NCBI GenBank assembly: GCA_023436825.1
Contig: JAEZHS010000725.1
Span: 1 to 17,397, forward strand
DNA: 17,397 nt
Origin: Pseudomonadota bacterium
Lineage (GTDB): Bacteria > Pseudomonadota > Alphaproteobacteria > Reyranellales > Reyranellaceae
Reading direction: 5' to 3'
This document shows, in pieces, positions 8,628 to 16,223 of this stretch (positions within the stretch are counted from its first letter, which is position 1; each line of letters opens with the position of its first letter). The position numbers and the translations under genes were made by a program. The notes beneath the pieces were generated by a model. It searched no databases, was not told the origin of the DNA, and saw nothing but the letters and a program-made list of their open reading frames with translations.

Positions 8628-9650
8628 ATGAAGATCTTGGCGATTGCGGCGACCGCGTTTTTGGCCGTTGTTGGCACCGCAAAGGCCGAAGCGGTCCTTA
8701 TCCTGAATTCCGAAGAAGCCTCCTACAGCATCCTGAGCCGCGCCACGCGCACGGAACTGCAGCGCCTGCCGGTCGGCCGAGAGCCGCATCATCTGATGAC
8801 CACGCCCGACGGCAAGGAAGTGCTGATCGGCTCGACCGCGACGAACGAGCTGTTGGCCCTCGATTCCAAGACCGGCGAACGGCGCCGCGTCATCAGCAAC
8901 ATCATCGATCCCTACCAGCTCGGCTTTAGCGGCGACGGCAAGTGGTTCGTCACGGTCGCCTACCGGCTGGACCATGTCGACATTTTCCATGCCGACGGGT
9001 TCAAGCTCGCCGGCCGCATCTTCATCGACGGACTGCCGAGCCATATGGCGTTCGATGCAGCCTCCAAGACCGTGTTCGTCTCGTTGCAACAGAGCGGGCG
9101 GCTCGCGGCGTTCGACCTTGCGACGCAGACCCTCAAGTGGAACGTTCCCGTCGGCAACACGCCGGCCGGCGTGGTCATGCTGCCCGATGACAAGCGTCTC
9201 CTGGTGGCGCTGACCGGCGAGGATGGCCTCGCGGTCGTCGACCCCGCCGACGGCAAGGTCACCGGCCGCCTGCAGACCGGCAAGGGCGCGCACAATTTCT
9301 GGCCCAAGGGCGATGGCCGCCACTGGTTCGTGAGCAACCGCGTCGAGGGCAGCGTCTCGCTGGTCGACACGCAGGACATGAAGGTCGTGGGCAACATCAA
9401 GGTGCCGGGAGGTCCCGACTGCATGGACATCACGTCCGATGGCAAGGAGCTGTGGGTGACGCAGCGTTTCCTGCGCCGCGTTGCCGTGGTCGATCTCGAG
9501 CAGATGAAAATGGTCGCCAGCGTTCCCGTCGGCAAGTCGCCGCACGGTGTGTTCATGTTGAAGCCGGGACCGGCCGCACCGGGATCGCCTGTGAGTCCGG
9601 CCAGCGGACCACTGCGCGCGGTGTCGACAGGCTCCGGCACGGCGCGTTAG
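8628..9650 (+). CDS. Exported YVTN/YncE-like beta-propeller protein
   Basis: Periplasmic or surface protein of 340 residues. ATG 8628 starts a Sec signal peptide (MKILAIAATAFLAVVG..., cleavage after AKA near residue 20). An earlier ATG at 8580 in frame would bury it, so I reject that start. AAGGACAGG (8611-8619) lies 8 bases before the ATG. The mature part has repeated blades of about 40 residues with the YVTN pattern: a PVGREPHHL, PVGNTPAGV or PVGKSPHGV turn, a DGKEVLIG/DGKWFVTV/DDKRLLVAL strand, then a strand ending in V-D or F-D. About seven blades are visible. The final 25 residues are Pro/Ser/Gly-rich and leave the propeller. No catalytic residues can be assigned; the family often binds proteins or redox partners. 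The hydroxylase-family gene follows after 12 bases. Confidence 0.87.
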   Translation: MKILAIAATAFLAVVGTAKAEAVLILNSEEASYSILSRATRTELQRLPVGREPHHLMTTPDGKEVLIGSTATNELLALDSKTGERRRVISNIIDPYQLGFSGDGKWFVTVAYRLDHVDIFHADGFKLAGRIFIDGLPSHMAFDAASKTVFVSLQQSGRLAAFDLATQTLKWNVPVGNTPAGVVMLPDDKRLLVALTGEDGLAVVDPADGKVTGRLQTGKGAHNFWPKGDGRHWFVSNRVEGSVSLVDTQDMKVVGNIKVPGGPDCMDITSDGKELWVTQRFLRRVAVVDLEQMKMVASVPVGKSPHGVFMLKPGPAAPGSPVSPASGPLRAVSTGSGTAR

Positions 9651-9662
9651 CCGGCTGCGCCG

Positions 9663-10658
9663 ATGGGCGAGCTTACCGATCTCTGGGTTGGCGTTCAGAA
9701 CTGGCTGTTCGAAACTTTCGTCGGGCCGGTGATCTTCTGGCTCGGCCAGATGGCCTGGTACGAACCGGCCTACAACGCCGTCGAGTTCGTCATGCTGGGC
9801 GTCCTGCAGATCGCGGTCATCGCGCTCGGCATGCGCTTCTTCGAGAAGCGCTGGCCGCTCGAGAAGGCGGGTGACGACCGGCTGATCGGCGTCGATCGCG
9901 TCTACACCGTGCTGAACAAGCTCGGCATCATCCCGTTCGCCGTCTTCGTCATCACCTATCCGATCTCCCAGGAGATCGAGCTGGTGATGCGGAGCTGGGG
10001 CGTGGCGCCGCCGCGGCTGGAGCGCCTGGTGCCGTGGCTGGGCGACAACGTGCTTGCCTCGTTCCTGGTCTACTTCGTGCTCTACGATTTCGCGGCCTAC
10101 TGGTTGCACCGCGCCCAGCACGCCATCCCGTGGTGGTGGGCCCTGCACAGCCTGCATCACAGCCAGCGCCGCATGACGGTGTGGTCGGACGACCGCAACC
10201 ATCTGCTCGACGACTTCCTCGTCACGCTCGCCCTGGTGCTGTTCTCGCAGATGGTCGGCGTGCAGCCGGGCGAGTATGTCTCGATCCTGATGGTCGGCCG
10301 CCTGATCGAAAGCTGGAGCCACGCCAACGTCGACATGAGCTTCGGCAGGATCGGCGAGCGGCTGATCGTCGGGCCGCGCTTCCACCGCCTGCACCACGCT
10401 CTGGCCAATCCGCAAGAGCGCCATATCCATGATCACAATTTCGCGCCGGTCTTCCCGGTCTGGGACATCCTGTTCGGCACGGCGATCTACGATGGCAAGC
10501 ACCGCCCGACGGGTGTCGACGATCCGGTGGTCGACGCCGACAACGGCCGCGGCTGGGCGGCCCAGCAGGTGACGGTATTCGGCCGCTTCCTGCGGGTGGT
10601 TACGCCGCGCTTCCTGCGCGCGCCATTTCAGTCCGGACTTCGGCCGCCCGCGGAATAG
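9663..10658 (+). CDS. Fatty acid hydroxylase/sterol desaturase-family membrane di-iron protein
   Basis: Integral membrane oxygenase-type protein of 331 residues. The histidine clusters that bind two irons are complete: HRAQH (149-153), HSLHH (162-166), His220 in SWSHANV, HRLHH (241-245) and HIHDHNF (254-260), then PVWDILFGT. Hydrophobic segments are at about 16-30, 37-57, 87-104, 130-148 and 183-200. The order fits the FA_hydroxylase family (sterol C-4/C-5, fatty acid or carotenoid oxidation). The exact lipid substrate cannot be told. The start ATG 9663 is 12 bases after the propeller stop and has no good ribosome binding site, so coupling to the propeller gene is likely. Its last 59 bases overlap the end of the opposing kinase gene. 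Confidence 0.92.
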   Translation: MGELTDLWVGVQNWLFETFVGPVIFWLGQMAWYEPAYNAVEFVMLGVLQIAVIALGMRFFEKRWPLEKAGDDRLIGVDRVYTVLNKLGIIPFAVFVITYPISQEIELVMRSWGVAPPRLERLVPWLGDNVLASFLVYFVLYDFAAYWLHRAQHAIPWWWALHSLHHSQRRMTVWSDDRNHLLDDFLVTLALVLFSQMVGVQPGEYVSILMVGRLIESWSHANVDMSFGRIGERLIVGPRFHRLHHALANPQERHIHDHNFAPVFPVWDILFGTAIYDGKHRPTGVDDPVVDADNGRGWAAQQVTVFGRFLRVVTPRFLRAPFQSGLRPPAE

Positions 10659-11541
10659 GCGTCACCGCGCCGTAGCCCGTGGTCGACAACGCCGCGGCGA
10701 CGTTGGCGTAGCGCGCAGCGGCCCTGAGATCATCGCCTGCCAGCAGGCGCGCCAGGAAGGAGCCGTCGAAAGTGTCGCCGGCGCCGGTCGCATCGACCGC
10801 CTCGACGCGATGGCCGGGCACGCGGAACCGCTCGCCAGGCGTGGCCACGAGGCAGCCATCAGCCGACATCTTCAGCGCCACCACGGGCGCGCCGAGCTTG
10901 AGATAGTGGTCGACGATCGCGTCCGGCTCATCGAGACCGGTGAGCTGCTGGGAATCGTCGAGGCTGGGGAGCAGGATATCGCAACGTGCCGCCGTGGCGT
11001 CGATGGTCGCCCGGGCCGTGTCGAGGTCCCAGAGGCGCAGTCTGAGATTGGTGTCGTAGGAGACCTTCACGCCGGCTGCCTGTGCCGTCGCGATACCGGC
11101 GTCGCAGGCCCGGCGCGCGCTGTCGCTGATCGCCTGGCCGATGGCCGACAGGTGGAAGTAGCGGGCGCCGGCGATGTAGTCCGCCGGCAGGGCTTCGGGC
11201 GTCATCAGCGAAGCCGCGGAGTTCTTGCGCAGATAGTCGAACTTGTGCCCGGCCGGACCGTGGGTGATGAAGCTGACGCCGGTCGGTGCGGTGGGATGGC
11301 GGCTCACGCGCGACGCATCGAGGCCTTCGGCCTGCCACAGCTCGAGGAAGGCATCGCCCATCCAGTCCTGGCCCAGACTGGTGATGTAGCCGGCCTTCGC
11401 TCCCTGGCGGGCGGCCGCGATGGCGACGTTCTGCGAATCGCCGCCGAAACCCTGCAGCCAGGTGCGGCCGTCGCCTTCCTTGGGCCGGTTGAATTCGATC
11501 AGCGGTTCGCCAATGGAAACGAGAGCAGGGGAGGTGGACAT
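10600..11541 (-). CDS. kdgK: PfkB-family 2-keto-3-deoxygluconate kinase
   Basis: Cytoplasmic ribokinase-fold sugar kinase of 313 residues, expected to phosphorylate 2-keto-3-deoxygluconate with ATP to KDPG, the substrate of the eda product nearby. The N-terminal substrate motif GGDSQNVA (33-40), YLRKNSAAS (103-111) and YDTNLRLRLW (162-171) are typical of KDG kinases. The PfkB signature DATGAGDTFDGSF (250-262) has catalytic Asp256 and the anion hole. ATG 11541 was chosen because MSTSPALVSIGEP starts the first beta strand and CTGGAG lies just upstream; the frame extends to 11694 but is not gene-like there. The C-terminal 19 codons, including PIPR, overlap the hydroxylase gene on the other strand (10600-10658). 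It is divergent from the Rieske reductase with a 73-base gap. Confidence 0.92.
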   Translation of the reverse strand: MSTSPALVSIGEPLIEFNRPKEGDGRTWLQGFGGDSQNVAIAAARQGAKAGYITSLGQDWMGDAFLELWQAEGLDASRVSRHPTAPTGVSFITHGPAGHKFDYLRKNSAASLMTPEALPADYIAGARYFHLSAIGQAISDSARRACDAGIATAQAAGVKVSYDTNLRLRLWDLDTARATIDATAARCDILLPSLDDSQQLTGLDEPDAIVDHYLKLGAPVVALKMSADGCLVATPGERFRVPGHRVEAVDATGAGDTFDGSFLARLLAGDDLRAAARYANVAAALSTTGYGAVTPIPRAAEVRTEMARAGSAA

Positions 11542-11614
11542 GACGCTCCAGGTTTCCCATGGTGCGTGCCGGCACTCAACTCCGATCACCCAACTCCGAT
11601 AGAGGGAGGATGCA
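11542..11614. promoter_or_regulatory. Short divergent promoter region between kdgK and the Rieske reductase
   Basis: These 73 bases separate two divergent starts and must hold both ribosome binding sites: AGGGAGGA (11603-11610) for the + gene and, on the - strand, GGAG just before the kdgK ATG. At least one promoter is expected here, but I see no convincing -35/-10 pair. A 14-base tandem repeat (11573-11600) fills the middle, so it is a candidate operator. The function is inferred from gene orientation. Confidence 0.4.
11573..11600. repeat. 14-base tandem direct repeat in the kdgK/reductase divergent gap
   Basis: CACTCAACTCCGAT (11573-11586) is followed at once by CACCCAACTCCGAT (11587-11600), 13 of 14 bases identical. 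It lies 3 to 30 bases upstream of the reductase ribosome binding site. It may be a regulator binding site pair or a simple slippage duplication. Confidence 0.75.
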
Positions 11615-13144
11615 ATGGCTGAGCAGAACGCCAAGCCCGGCGGACCCGATCTGAGCCAGGGTGTTGCCTTCTCCGACATTGCCGACGGCGCCATGCTTCT
11701 GGGCCATGTCGGCGAAGAGAAGGTGCTGCTGGCGCGCCGCGGCGCCGAGCTGTTCGCCGTGGGTGCGCATTGCAGCCACTATCACGGTCCGCTCGCCGAA
11801 GGATTGCTGGTCGATGACACGGTGCGCTGCCCGTGGCACCACGCCTGCTTCAGCCTGCGCACCGGCGAGGCGCTGGCCGCGCCAGCCTTGAGCGCCCTCG
11901 ACTGCTGGTCGGTCGAGCAGCGCGACGGCAGGGTCTTCGTCAGGGAGAAGCGGCCGGCGCCGGCCAAGTCCGGCCCCCAGCTGAGCGGCAAGGCGCCGGA
12001 CAGGGTCGTGATCGTGGGCGGCGGAGCCGCGGGCTTCGCGGCTGCCGAGATGCTGCGGCGGGAGCAGTACAAGGGCAGCATCGTCATGCTGAGCAACGAC
12101 GATGCCGCACCGGTCGATCGGCCGAACCTGTCCAAGGATTACCTCGCAGGCAACGCACCCGAGGAATGGGTACCGATGCGCGGCGACGACTTCTACCCGG
12201 AGAACGGCATCGAGCTGCGCCTCAAGGCCAACGTCGCGGGCATCGACGCGCGCGCGCACGAGGTGGTGCTGTCGGATGGCGGCAAGGTCGGCTACGACCG
12301 GTTGCTGCTGGCGACTGGCGCGGAGCCGGTTCGAGTGCCCGTTCCGGGTGCGGGACCGTCGCAGATCCACACGCTGCGCAGCCTCGCCGACAGTCGGGCG
12401 ATCATCGAACGGGCAAAGTCGGCCAAGCGCGCCCTGGTGATCGGCGCGAGTTTCATCGGCCTCGAGGTCGCGGCCTCGCTGCGCCATCGCGGCCTGGAAG
12501 TCCATGTCGTGGCGCCGGAGAAACGGCCGATGGAGCGCATCCTCGGGCCGGCAATGGGCGATTTCGTGCGCGCCCTGCATGAGGAGCATGGCGTCGTCTT
12601 CCATCTCGAAGACACGGTAGCGGGTATCGCCGGCAACAAGGCCACGCTGAAGAGCGGCGGCTCGCTGGAGGCGGACCTCGTGGTCATGGGGGTGGGCGTG
12701 CGGCCGCGACTCGAATTGGCGGAGAAGGCCGGGCTCAAGATCGATCGCGGCCTTGCCGTCGACGCGTTCCTGGCGACCAGCGCACCGGACGTGTTTGCCG
12801 CGGGCGACATCGCGCGCTGGCCCGATCCGCACACCGGGCAGGCCATCCGTGTCGAGCACTGGGTGGTGGCCGAGCGCCAGGGGCAGATTGCCGCCCTGAA
12901 CATGCTCGGGCTGCGCCGGAAGTTCGATGCCGTGCCGTTCTTCTGGAGCCAGCACTACGACGTGCCCATCAACTATGTCGGCCACGCCGAGAAGTGGGAC
13001 GAGCTCGTGGTCGACGGCGACATCGCAGGCCGCGATTGCCTGGTGCGCTACAAGCAGGGTGGCCGCACGCTCGCCGCGGCGTCGATCTACCGCGACGTCG
13101 CAAGCCTCCAGGAGGAGGTCGCGATGGAACGGCAGGCGGCTTGA
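11615..13144 (+). CDS. Rieske-FAD pyridine nucleotide reductase fusion (AIFM3-like ferredoxin reductase)
   Basis: Cytoplasmic flavoprotein of 509 residues that joins a Rieske [2Fe-2S] domain to an NAD(P)H-dependent FAD reductase, giving an electron-transfer module in one chain. Rieske ligands are Cys53-x-His55 (CSHYH) and Cys72-x2-His75 (CPWHH). The FAD Rossmann motif VVIVGGGAAG is at 131-140, the NAD motif VIGASFIGLEVA at 275-286, LATGAEP at 232-238, and the FAD-ribityl motif FAAGDIA at 394-400. A reductase C-terminal domain follows. The domain order matches AIFM3 and bacterial Rieske-containing ferredoxin-type reductases. ATG 11615 follows AGGGAGGA at 11603-11610; the overlapping ATG 11610 is out of frame. 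The electron acceptor is not evident; the Rieske oxygenase at 16224 is one candidate. It is divergent from kdgK and precedes the dehydratase by 130 bases. Confidence 0.93.
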   Translation: MAEQNAKPGGPDLSQGVAFSDIADGAMLLGHVGEEKVLLARRGAELFAVGAHCSHYHGPLAEGLLVDDTVRCPWHHACFSLRTGEALAAPALSALDCWSVEQRDGRVFVREKRPAPAKSGPQLSGKAPDRVVIVGGGAAGFAAAEMLRREQYKGSIVMLSNDDAAPVDRPNLSKDYLAGNAPEEWVPMRGDDFYPENGIELRLKANVAGIDARAHEVVLSDGGKVGYDRLLLATGAEPVRVPVPGAGPSQIHTLRSLADSRAIIERAKSAKRALVIGASFIGLEVAASLRHRGLEVHVVAPEKRPMERILGPAMGDFVRALHEEHGVVFHLEDTVAGIAGNKATLKSGGSLEADLVVMGVGVRPRLELAEKAGLKIDRGLAVDAFLATSAPDVFAAGDIARWPDPHTGQAIRVEHWVVAERQGQIAALNMLGLRRKFDAVPFFWSQHYDVPINYVGHAEKWDELVVDGDIAGRDCLVRYKQGGRTLAAASIYRDVASLQEEVAMERQAA

Positions 13145-13154
13145 CGACAGCCTC

Positions 13155-13226
13155 GCTGTTATCCCGCGCGTAGCGGGGGGCCGTTGCTGATCTCTAAAGG
13201 TCCCTCGCTACGCTCGGGATGACAGC
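13155..13226. repeat. Imperfect inverted repeat with 28-base arms between reductase and dehydratase
   Basis: The left arm (13155-13182, GCTGTTATCCCG...) and the right arm (13199-13226, ...CGGGATGACAGC) match as an inverted repeat at 24 of 28 positions around a 16-base loop. The right arm read on the - strand is the TGTCATCCCGAGCGTAGCGA-type sequence, which I recall as a dispersed intergenic repeat in many alphaproteobacteria. Nothing coding lies here. It could fold as a strong hairpin after the reductase stop (13144), without a U-run. Confidence 0.8.
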
Positions 13227-13274
13227 GTCCGCAGTCCGGCGCTAGGCTCGCACCAACAAATCGGAGGAACGAGG

Positions 13275-15074
13275 ATGGTCGACAAGAAGGGCGCCAACGG
13301 CAAAGAGCGCCGACTGCGCAGCCGGGACTGGTTCGATGCGCCGGGCGATCCGACCATGGCGGCGCTTTACCTCGAGCGCTACCTGAACTTCGGACTGACG
13401 CTGGCCGAGCTGCACAGCAACCGGCCGATCATCGGCATCGCCCAGACAGGCAGCGACCTCTCGCCCTGCAACCGCCATCACTTGCAGCTCGCCGAGCGCG
13501 TGCGCGACGGCATCCGTGATGCCGGTGGCATTCCGATCGAGTTCCCGGTCCATCCCATCCAGGAGACGGGCAAGCGGCCGACCGCGGCGCTCGACCGCAA
13601 TCTCGCCTACCTCAGCCTGGTCGAGAGCCTTTACGGCTATTTCTTTGATGGCGTCGTGCTGACCACGGGCTGTGACAAGACCACGCCCGCGATGATCATG
13701 GGCGCCTGCACGGTCAACCTCCCGGCCATCGTGCTGTCGGGCGGGCCGATGCTCGACGGCCACTTTGCCGGCGGCTTGGCAGGCTCCGGTACGGTCGTGT
13801 GGTATGCCCGCCAGGAGCTGGCGGCGGGCCGCATCGATCTCAAGCAGTTCCTGGAAATGGTGGCCGCGAGCGCTCCGAGCGTCGGCCATTGCAACACCAT
13901 GGGTACGGCGCTGTCGATGAACAGCATGGCCGAAGCGCTCGGCCTGTCGCTGACCGGCTGCGCGGCGATCCCCGGCCCGTACCGCGAGCGAGGCCAGATC
14001 GCGTACGAGACCGGCAAACGCATCGTCGACATGGTGTGGGAAGACCTGAAGCCGTCCGACATCCTGACGCGCAAGGCGTTCGAGAATGCGATCGTGGCGG
14101 CGAGTGCGCTCGGCGCTTCGACCAACTGCCCGCCGCACGTCAACGCCATCGCCCGACACATCGGCGTCAAGCTCGACAATGCCGACTGGGACAAGACCGG
14201 CTACGACATCCCCTTGCTGGTCAACTGCATGCCGGCCGGCAAGTATCTCGGCGAGGCGTTTCATCGTGCCGGCGGCGTGCCGACGGTGATGGCCGAGCTC
14301 CTCAGGAACAAGAAGGGCCATGGCGACGCGCTCACCGTGACCGGCAAGACCATGGCCGAGAACGTCGCCAAGGCGAAGCCGGCCGACGGCGACGTCATCA
14401 AGACCTACGACAGGCCGATGCTGGGCCACGCGGGCTTCGCCGTGCTGTCCGGCAACCTCTTCGACTCGGCGGTCATGAAGACATCGGTGATCTCGCCCGA
14501 GTTCCGCAAGAAATATCTCGAGCGCCCGGGTGATCCCGACGCCTTCGAGGGCACGGCGATCGTGTTCGAGGGGCCCGAGGACTACCACCATCGCATCAAC
14601 GATCCGGCGCTGCCGATCGATGAGAACAGCATCCTGTTCATCCGTAATGTCGGTCCCGTGGGTTATCCGGGGGCGGCCGAGGTGGTGAACATGCTGCCGC
14701 CCGACCGTCTGGTGAAGGGCGGCGTGCTGCTGCTGCCTTGCGTCGGCGACGGCAGGCAGAGCGGTACTTCGGCCAGCCCGTCGATCCTCAACGCGTCACC
14801 GGAGGCTGCTGTCGGCGGTGGCCTGGCGCTGCTCAGGACGGGAGACAAGGTGCGTGTCGATATCGGCAAGCGGCGGGCCGACATCCTGATCCCGGAAAAG
14901 GAGCTCGCCGAGCGCAAGGCGGCGTGGAAGCCGCACGTCAAGGAGAGCCAGACGCCCTGGCAGGAATTGCAGCGCAAGTTCGTCGGCCAGCTCGCCAGCG
15001 GCGCCTGCCTCGACTTCGCAGTCAACTACCAGAGAATCGTCGAGACCAAGGGCGTACCTCGGCACTCGCATTGA
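13275..15074 (+). CDS. IlvD/Edd-family sugar-acid dehydratase, D-xylonate dehydratase (XylD)-like
   Basis: Cytoplasmic iron-sulfur dehydratase of 599 residues converting an aldonic acid to a 2-keto-3-deoxy acid. The cluster ligands Cys65 ([10 protein letters not shown]), Cys133 ([10 protein letters not shown]) and Cys206 (GHCNTMGTA) are present, with Lys135 after the second Cys and the catalytic-serine segment [15 protein letters not shown] near 496-510. From memory, [58 protein letters not shown] and the RHSH C-terminus closely follow Caulobacter D-xylonate dehydratase, including length. It is not the amino acid-biosynthetic IlvD. The substrate may be D-xylonate, but the KDG kinase and KDPG aldolase in the window suit a C6 aldonate better. 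ATG 13275 follows GGAGGAACGAGG. The stop is next to a repeat copy. Confidence 0.93.
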   Translation: MVDKKGANGKERRLRSRDWFDAPGDPTMAALYLERYLNFGLTLAELHSNRPIIGIAQTGSDLSPCNRHHLQLAERVRDGIRDAGGIPIEFPVHPIQETGKRPTAALDRNLAYLSLVESLYGYFFDGVVLTTGCDKTTPAMIMGACTVNLPAIVLSGGPMLDGHFAGGLAGSGTVVWYARQELAAGRIDLKQFLEMVAASAPSVGHCNTMGTALSMNSMAEALGLSLTGCAAIPGPYRERGQIAYETGKRIVDMVWEDLKPSDILTRKAFENAIVAASALGASTNCPPHVNAIARHIGVKLDNADWDKTGYDIPLLVNCMPAGKYLGEAFHRAGGVPTVMAELLRNKKGHGDALTVTGKTMAENVAKAKPADGDVIKTYDRPMLGHAGFAVLSGNLFDSAVMKTSVISPEFRKKYLERPGDPDAFEGTAIVFEGPEDYHHRINDPALPIDENSILFIRNVGPVGYPGAAEVVNMLPPDRLVKGGVLLLPCVGDGRQSGTSASPSILNASPEAAVGGGLALLRTGDKVRVDIGKRRADILIPEKELAERKAAWKPHVKESQTPWQELQRKFVGQLASGACLDFAVNYQRIVETKGVPRHSH

Positions 15075-15132
15075 TTCGGAGCGCGCGCATTCTCATGCAT
15101 CTTCTGGATGCGCGCGGTCCGGAAGACCATGA
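15075..15132. repeat. Diverged copy of the palindromic repeat after the dehydratase gene
   Basis: The right arm CGCGCGGTCCGGAAGA (15111-15126) and tail CCATGA (15127-15132) match the copies at 3361 and 4252. The left arm (15075-15090, TTCGGAGCGCGCGCAT) has decayed, and the working stem is now CGCGCGCAT (15082-15090) with ATGCGCGCG (15108-15116). The interior again contains CTCATG. It starts at the dehydratase stop codon and separates two convergent genes, where it could help end transcription from either side, though no U-run is present. Confidence 0.75.
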
Positions 15133-15160
15133 CGCGCCTCTGGAGTGGCACGCCGCCAGC

Positions 15161-15784
15161 CTACCGAAACAGCCGCTGCTCGACGGAGATCGGCAGGTCG
15201 GCGCGCGGGATCAGGATGATCGCCCACGGCGAAGTCGGCTGTCCTACCGGACGCATCGCGGGCGGCGGGGGAGGCGCGAGACTGGCGCCCGTGCCGGATG
15301 GAGCGAAGCCCGCACCGGCGCCGCCCGCGAAGCTGTTGGGCGCACTGGCCACCGGCCGCGGCGGCGAGGAAGGAGCGGGCATGCGCTGGGCCATCATGAT
15401 GTCGGCCGGCATGCGCTCCTCGAAGACGACGACGATGCGGTCCCGCCGGCGGCTGGTCGAGAGGATATTGACCGAGTAGCCCTCGCCGGCGCGGCGACCG
15501 AGGAAGATGCCGACGGCGTTCATGCGGCCGGGCTCGAAGACGTCAGGAGCCGGGCTGCCGACGCGGCCCCACAGGCTGCGCCACTCGGTGATCGTGCCGG
15601 CGACGACCTGCTCGGGCTGACGGGTGATGGCGGTCGCACCTGCCCAGTGGCGTCCCTCGATGGCTTGCGCGGAGACATAGCCAACCGGCAACAGCACGGC
15701 CCCGGCGGTCAGGACACCATAGGACAAGAGCCGCCGACGCGGCAGGTACTCTAGGGTGAAAGCTGTGTCAGCGGCTGATCGCAC
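15161..15784 (-). CDS. Membrane-anchored or secreted protein with a PrcB_C-like domain split by a low-complexity insert
   Basis: Protein of 207 residues from GTG 15784. The frame is open to ATG 15850, but the upstream codons lose the G/C third-base bias, so the start is uncertain. PRRRLLSYGVLTAGAVLLPVGYVSAQA gives a basic stretch and one hydrophobic segment, a signal peptide or anchor. The rest follows the PrcB_C pattern: EWRSLWGRV, PDVFEPGRMNAVGIFLG, GYSVNIL, RIVVVFEERMP, then PTSPWAIILIPRADLPI at the end. In the family the last two parts are close together; here about 45 residues rich in Pro, Ala, Gly and Ser lie between them (roughly 15242-15382). PrcB_C domains are named from the Treponema dentilisin protease complex and have no known catalysis. 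It is convergent with the dehydratase. Confidence 0.6.
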   Translation of the reverse strand: MRSAADTAFTLEYLPRRRLLSYGVLTAGAVLLPVGYVSAQAIEGRHWAGATAITRQPEQVVAGTITEWRSLWGRVGSPAPDVFEPGRMNAVGIFLGRRAGEGYSVNILSTSRRRDRIVVVFEERMPADIMMAQRMPAPSSPPRPVASAPNSFAGGAGAGFAPSGTGASLAPPPPPAMRPVGQPTSPWAIILIPRADLPISVEQRLFR

Positions 15785-16223
15785 AACAGATCTCGGGAAC
15801 CCGGGCTGAACCAAGTGAGTGTCCGAAATGACCACTACACTTTGGCTCAATTGAGGCTGGGCCAGCTATGCTTCGCGATGCCGTCGTATCAATCATTGCA
15901 GCGTGTGTCTTTCGTGCAACACACACACGGCGATCGTGGCGGATGCGCGGGCTTTCCATGGCAGCCGGACGCGGCCGCGATGGCCGCGTGAGCGGCCTGC
16001 GGGAGGCGTGCAAGTTCGTGTGCAACCGCGAACGGACTGCCTCGCTACTGCACCGCGTTCGCTCAGCGGGTAATGTTGTCTTGCGCAGCTTCAACCGCAG
16101 GATGCGCGGCGAACCTCACCAGGAAAAGCCGAACGCGCAGTTGAACGCCGTTCATCCCTGTGAGCCGCGGTTTCTTTCGCCGTGACCGGCATCGGGCGTA
16201 TGCTCGGATGAACACGACAATGG
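15785..16223. other. Stretch without a convincing gene
   Basis: About 440 bases between the PrcB-like gene and the Rieske oxygenase. Bases 15785-15910 are less G/C-biased than the rest of the window. Small open frames on both strands (+ 15868-16185; - 15768-16094) have Arg/Ser-rich, composition-driven translations, no ribosome binding site and no family resemblance. A weak promoter-like TATGCT (16199-16204) with TTTCGC 18 bases upstream precedes the oxygenase start; I would not rely on it. I see no strong hairpin, tRNA or repeat-family copy. Confidence 0.5.

Noticed and set aside
8628..9650. Idea that the beta-propeller is the missing sugar-acid lactonase (YbhE-type seven-bladed fold)
   Set aside because: It has a signal peptide and YVTN-type repeats, lacks recognisable lactonase motifs and is paired with the hydroxylase, so a cytoplasmic lactonase role is unlikely.
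8595..10502. Open frame of 635 codons on the - strand
   Set aside because: Antisense to the propeller and hydroxylase genes, both of which have clear motifs; composition-driven shadow.
11576..12985. Open frame of 469 codons on the - strand
   Set aside because: Antisense to the Rieske-FAD reductase, whose cofactor motifs are complete.
13242..14591. Open frame of 449 codons on the - strand
   Set aside because: Antisense to the dehydratase, whose three cluster cysteines and catalytic segment are intact.
13275..15074. Dihydroxy-acid dehydratase (IlvD) of branched-chain amino acid synthesis, suggested by the nearby liv genes
   Set aside because: Length, N-terminal [15 protein letters not shown] motifs and the RHSH C-terminus fit the sugar-acid dehydratase branch instead.
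15868..16185. Possible small protein of 105 residues on the + strand
   Set aside because: No ribosome binding site, weak codon bias, Arg-rich translation and no recognisable domain.
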